Position numbers and translations under genes: made by a program
Shown here: positions 4,805-5,892 of the stretch, in pieces
Numbering within the stretch: the stretch's first letter is position 1
How the letters are laid out: each line of letters starts with the position of its first letter
The notes under the pieces: model-generated
Seen by the model: only the letters and a program-made list of their open reading frames with translations
Database searches by the model: none
What the model was told of the DNA's origin: nothing
DNA from: Acidobacteriota bacterium
GTDB taxonomy: Bacteria > Acidobacteriota > Terriglobia > 20CM-2-55-15
Assembly (NCBI GenBank): GCA_003222755.1
Contig: QHXA01000218.1
Span: forward strand, 1 to 5,892
DNA: 5,892 nt
Direction of reading: 5' to 3'

Positions 4805-5892
4805 ATGAGCAATCGATGTTACGTGGCAACGAGGAAAGGTCTATTTACGGTGGATCGCGGCGCGTCGGGTTGGGCCATTAGCCACGCGGCGTTTGTCGGC
4901 GACAACTGCACGATGGTGATGCACGATCCGCGAAACGCGGACGTGCTCGTCACGCTGAACCACGGCCATTTTGGCATCAAGCTGCATCGCTCGCGCGATG
5001 GGGGAGAGACGTGGCCCGAGATTGCCGCGCCCCAATATCCGGAAATGCCGGAGGGCTACGTCCCGAAACCGCATCCTTTCACCGGAAAACCGTTGGAATG
5101 GTCGCTCAAGCTGATCTGGTCGCTCGTTCCGGGTGGCGCCGACGAGTCCGGTGTGGTCTGGTGCGGTACGATGCCAGGCGGATTGTTCCGATCCGAGAAC
5201 GGCGGCGATTCGTGGGAACTCAATCGGCCGCTCTGGGAGCATCCGCAGCGCGAGGACTGGGGACCAAACGGCGCCGAGTTTCCCGGCATTCATTCCATAT
5301 GCGTCGATCCACGCGACTCGCGCCACGTCCGCATCGGCGTTTCGACGGGCGGGGTCTGGATTACCCGAGATCGGGGGAAGTCCTGGCAGATCGGCGGCCG
5401 CGGCATGCGCGCCGAATACTGTCCGCCGGAACAGCAGTTCGAGCCGATCCTTCAGGACGTCCACTGCCTCGTGCAGTGCGCGGCCAATCCGGACGCGCTG
5501 TGGGTGCAGCATCATAACGGAATTTTCAAATCGACCGATGCCGCTGCATCCTGGAGTGAAATCACGGACGTGAAGCCGTCCGCATTCGGTTTCGCTGTGG
5601 CGGTTCATCCTAAGGATGCGAACACGGCCTGGTTTGTTCCCTCCACCAAGGACGAGAAGCGCTGCCCGACCGACGGCCGCGTGGTCGTCAATCGGACACG
5701 TGACGGGGGCAAGAGCTTTGATACGCTTAGAAAAGGCCTGCCGCAGATGCATGCCTACGATCTCGTCTATCGCCACGGCCTCGACGTCGACGAAAACGGC
5801 GAGCGTCTCGTGTTTGGGTCCACTACGGGTTCAGTGTGGGTCAGCGAGGATGGCGGCGATTCGTGGCAGAATGTCTCCTCGAACCTGCCTCC
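4805..5892 (+). CDS. Asp-box (BNR) beta-propeller protein, cytoplasmic; 3' end outside window
   Basis: The frame from ATG 4805 stays open for 362 codons to the right edge. It begins CYVATRKGLFTVDRG, a typical first propeller strand, with no signal peptide or membrane segment, so the product is probably cytoplasmic. Six Asp-box repeats of the S/T-x-D-x-G-x-S/T-W kind are visible: SRDGGETW (63-70), SENGGDSW (130-137), TRDRGKSW (187-194), the degenerate STDAAASW (243-250), TRDGGKSF (298-305) and SEDGGDSW (347-354). HDPRNADVL, VDPRDSRHV and VHPKDANTA recur at the start of blades. Databases often label such proteins exo-alpha-sialidase or glycosyl hydrolase. The FRIP arginine motif of true sialidases is not seen in the visible part and there is no export signal, so enzymatic sialidase activity should not be assumed. 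It is coupled to the MoaD-like gene upstream, which suggests a joint role. The function is unknown. Confidence 0.9.
   Translation, partial: MSNRCYVATRKGLFTVDRGASGWAISHAAFVGDNCTMVMHDPRNADVLVTLNHGHFGIKLHRSRDGGETWPEIAAPQYPEMPEGYVPKPHPFTGKPLEWSLKLIWSLVPGGADESGVVWCGTMPGGLFRSENGGDSWELNRPLWEHPQREDWGPNGAEFPGIHSICVDPRDSRHVRIGVSTGGVWITRDRGKSWQIGGRGMRAEYCPPEQQFEPILQDVHCLVQCAANPDALWVQHHNGIFKSTDAAASWSEITDVKPSAFGFAVAVHPKDANTAWFVPSTKDEKRCPTDGRVVVNRTRDGGKSFDTLRKGLPQMHAYDLVYRHGLDVDENGERLVFGSTTGSVWVSEDGGDSWQNVSSNLP

Noticed and set aside
4841..5776. 311-codon open frame on the minus strand opposite the propeller gene
   Set aside because: It is antisense to a clear Asp-box protein with six repeats. Its translation is rich in Arg, His and Ala, with no recognisable domain, as expected for a shadow frame in GC-rich coding sequence.
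1..5892. CRISPR array, insertion-sequence terminal repeats or integrase attachment site
   Set aside because: No regularly spaced direct repeats, transposase or integrase reading frame, or matched long terminal inverted repeats were seen by eye.

Overview
The window looks like a piece of an Acidobacteriota chromosome. The main pointer is an Oar-like TonB-dependent outer-membrane protein with an N-terminal carboxypeptidase-regulatory-like domain, a family greatly expanded in that phylum. Moderately GC-rich flanking genes and a paired MoaD-like/Asp-box propeller operon are compatible with this. The assignment is inferred from protein style, not from a database search.

Layout. (1) 1-2524, minus strand: an Oar-like TonB-dependent receptor with its start inside the window and its C-terminus cut off by the left edge. 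(2) 2525-3049: a divergent spacer. It holds a candidate small gene of about 85 codons (2734-2992) that reads through only if one base of an A6 run is skipped, plus three short inverted repeats and a possible promoter close to the next gene. (3) 3050-4448, plus strand: a compact restriction-modification module. An intact beta-class DNA methyltransferase overlaps by ATGA a restriction endonuclease of the BglII/BstYI type. The endonuclease carries a one-base frameshift near 4305. Restoring one base gives a continuous 180-residue protein ending at 4448 instead of a 146-residue product ending at 4347. (4) 4527-5892, plus strand: a MoaD/ThiS-like ubiquitin-fold protein, followed 2 bases later by a cytoplasmic Asp-box (BNR) beta-propeller protein that runs off the right edge.

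How the genes work together. The methyltransferase and endonuclease would form a Type II restriction-modification pair, with a recognition site probably built on GATC by family analogy. With the endonuclease frameshifted, the likely present state is a surviving methyltransferase beside a dying nuclease, unless the frameshift is a sequencing error or is corrected by ribosomal slippage. The MoaD-like protein and the propeller form a translationally coupled pair. The MoaD-like protein has its Gly-Gly followed by Leu-Glu, so it would need trimming before a classical activation step. No functional link is visible between the receptor, the restriction-modification module and the MoaD-propeller operon. 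The restriction-modification module reads like a cassette lodged between unrelated chromosomal genes.
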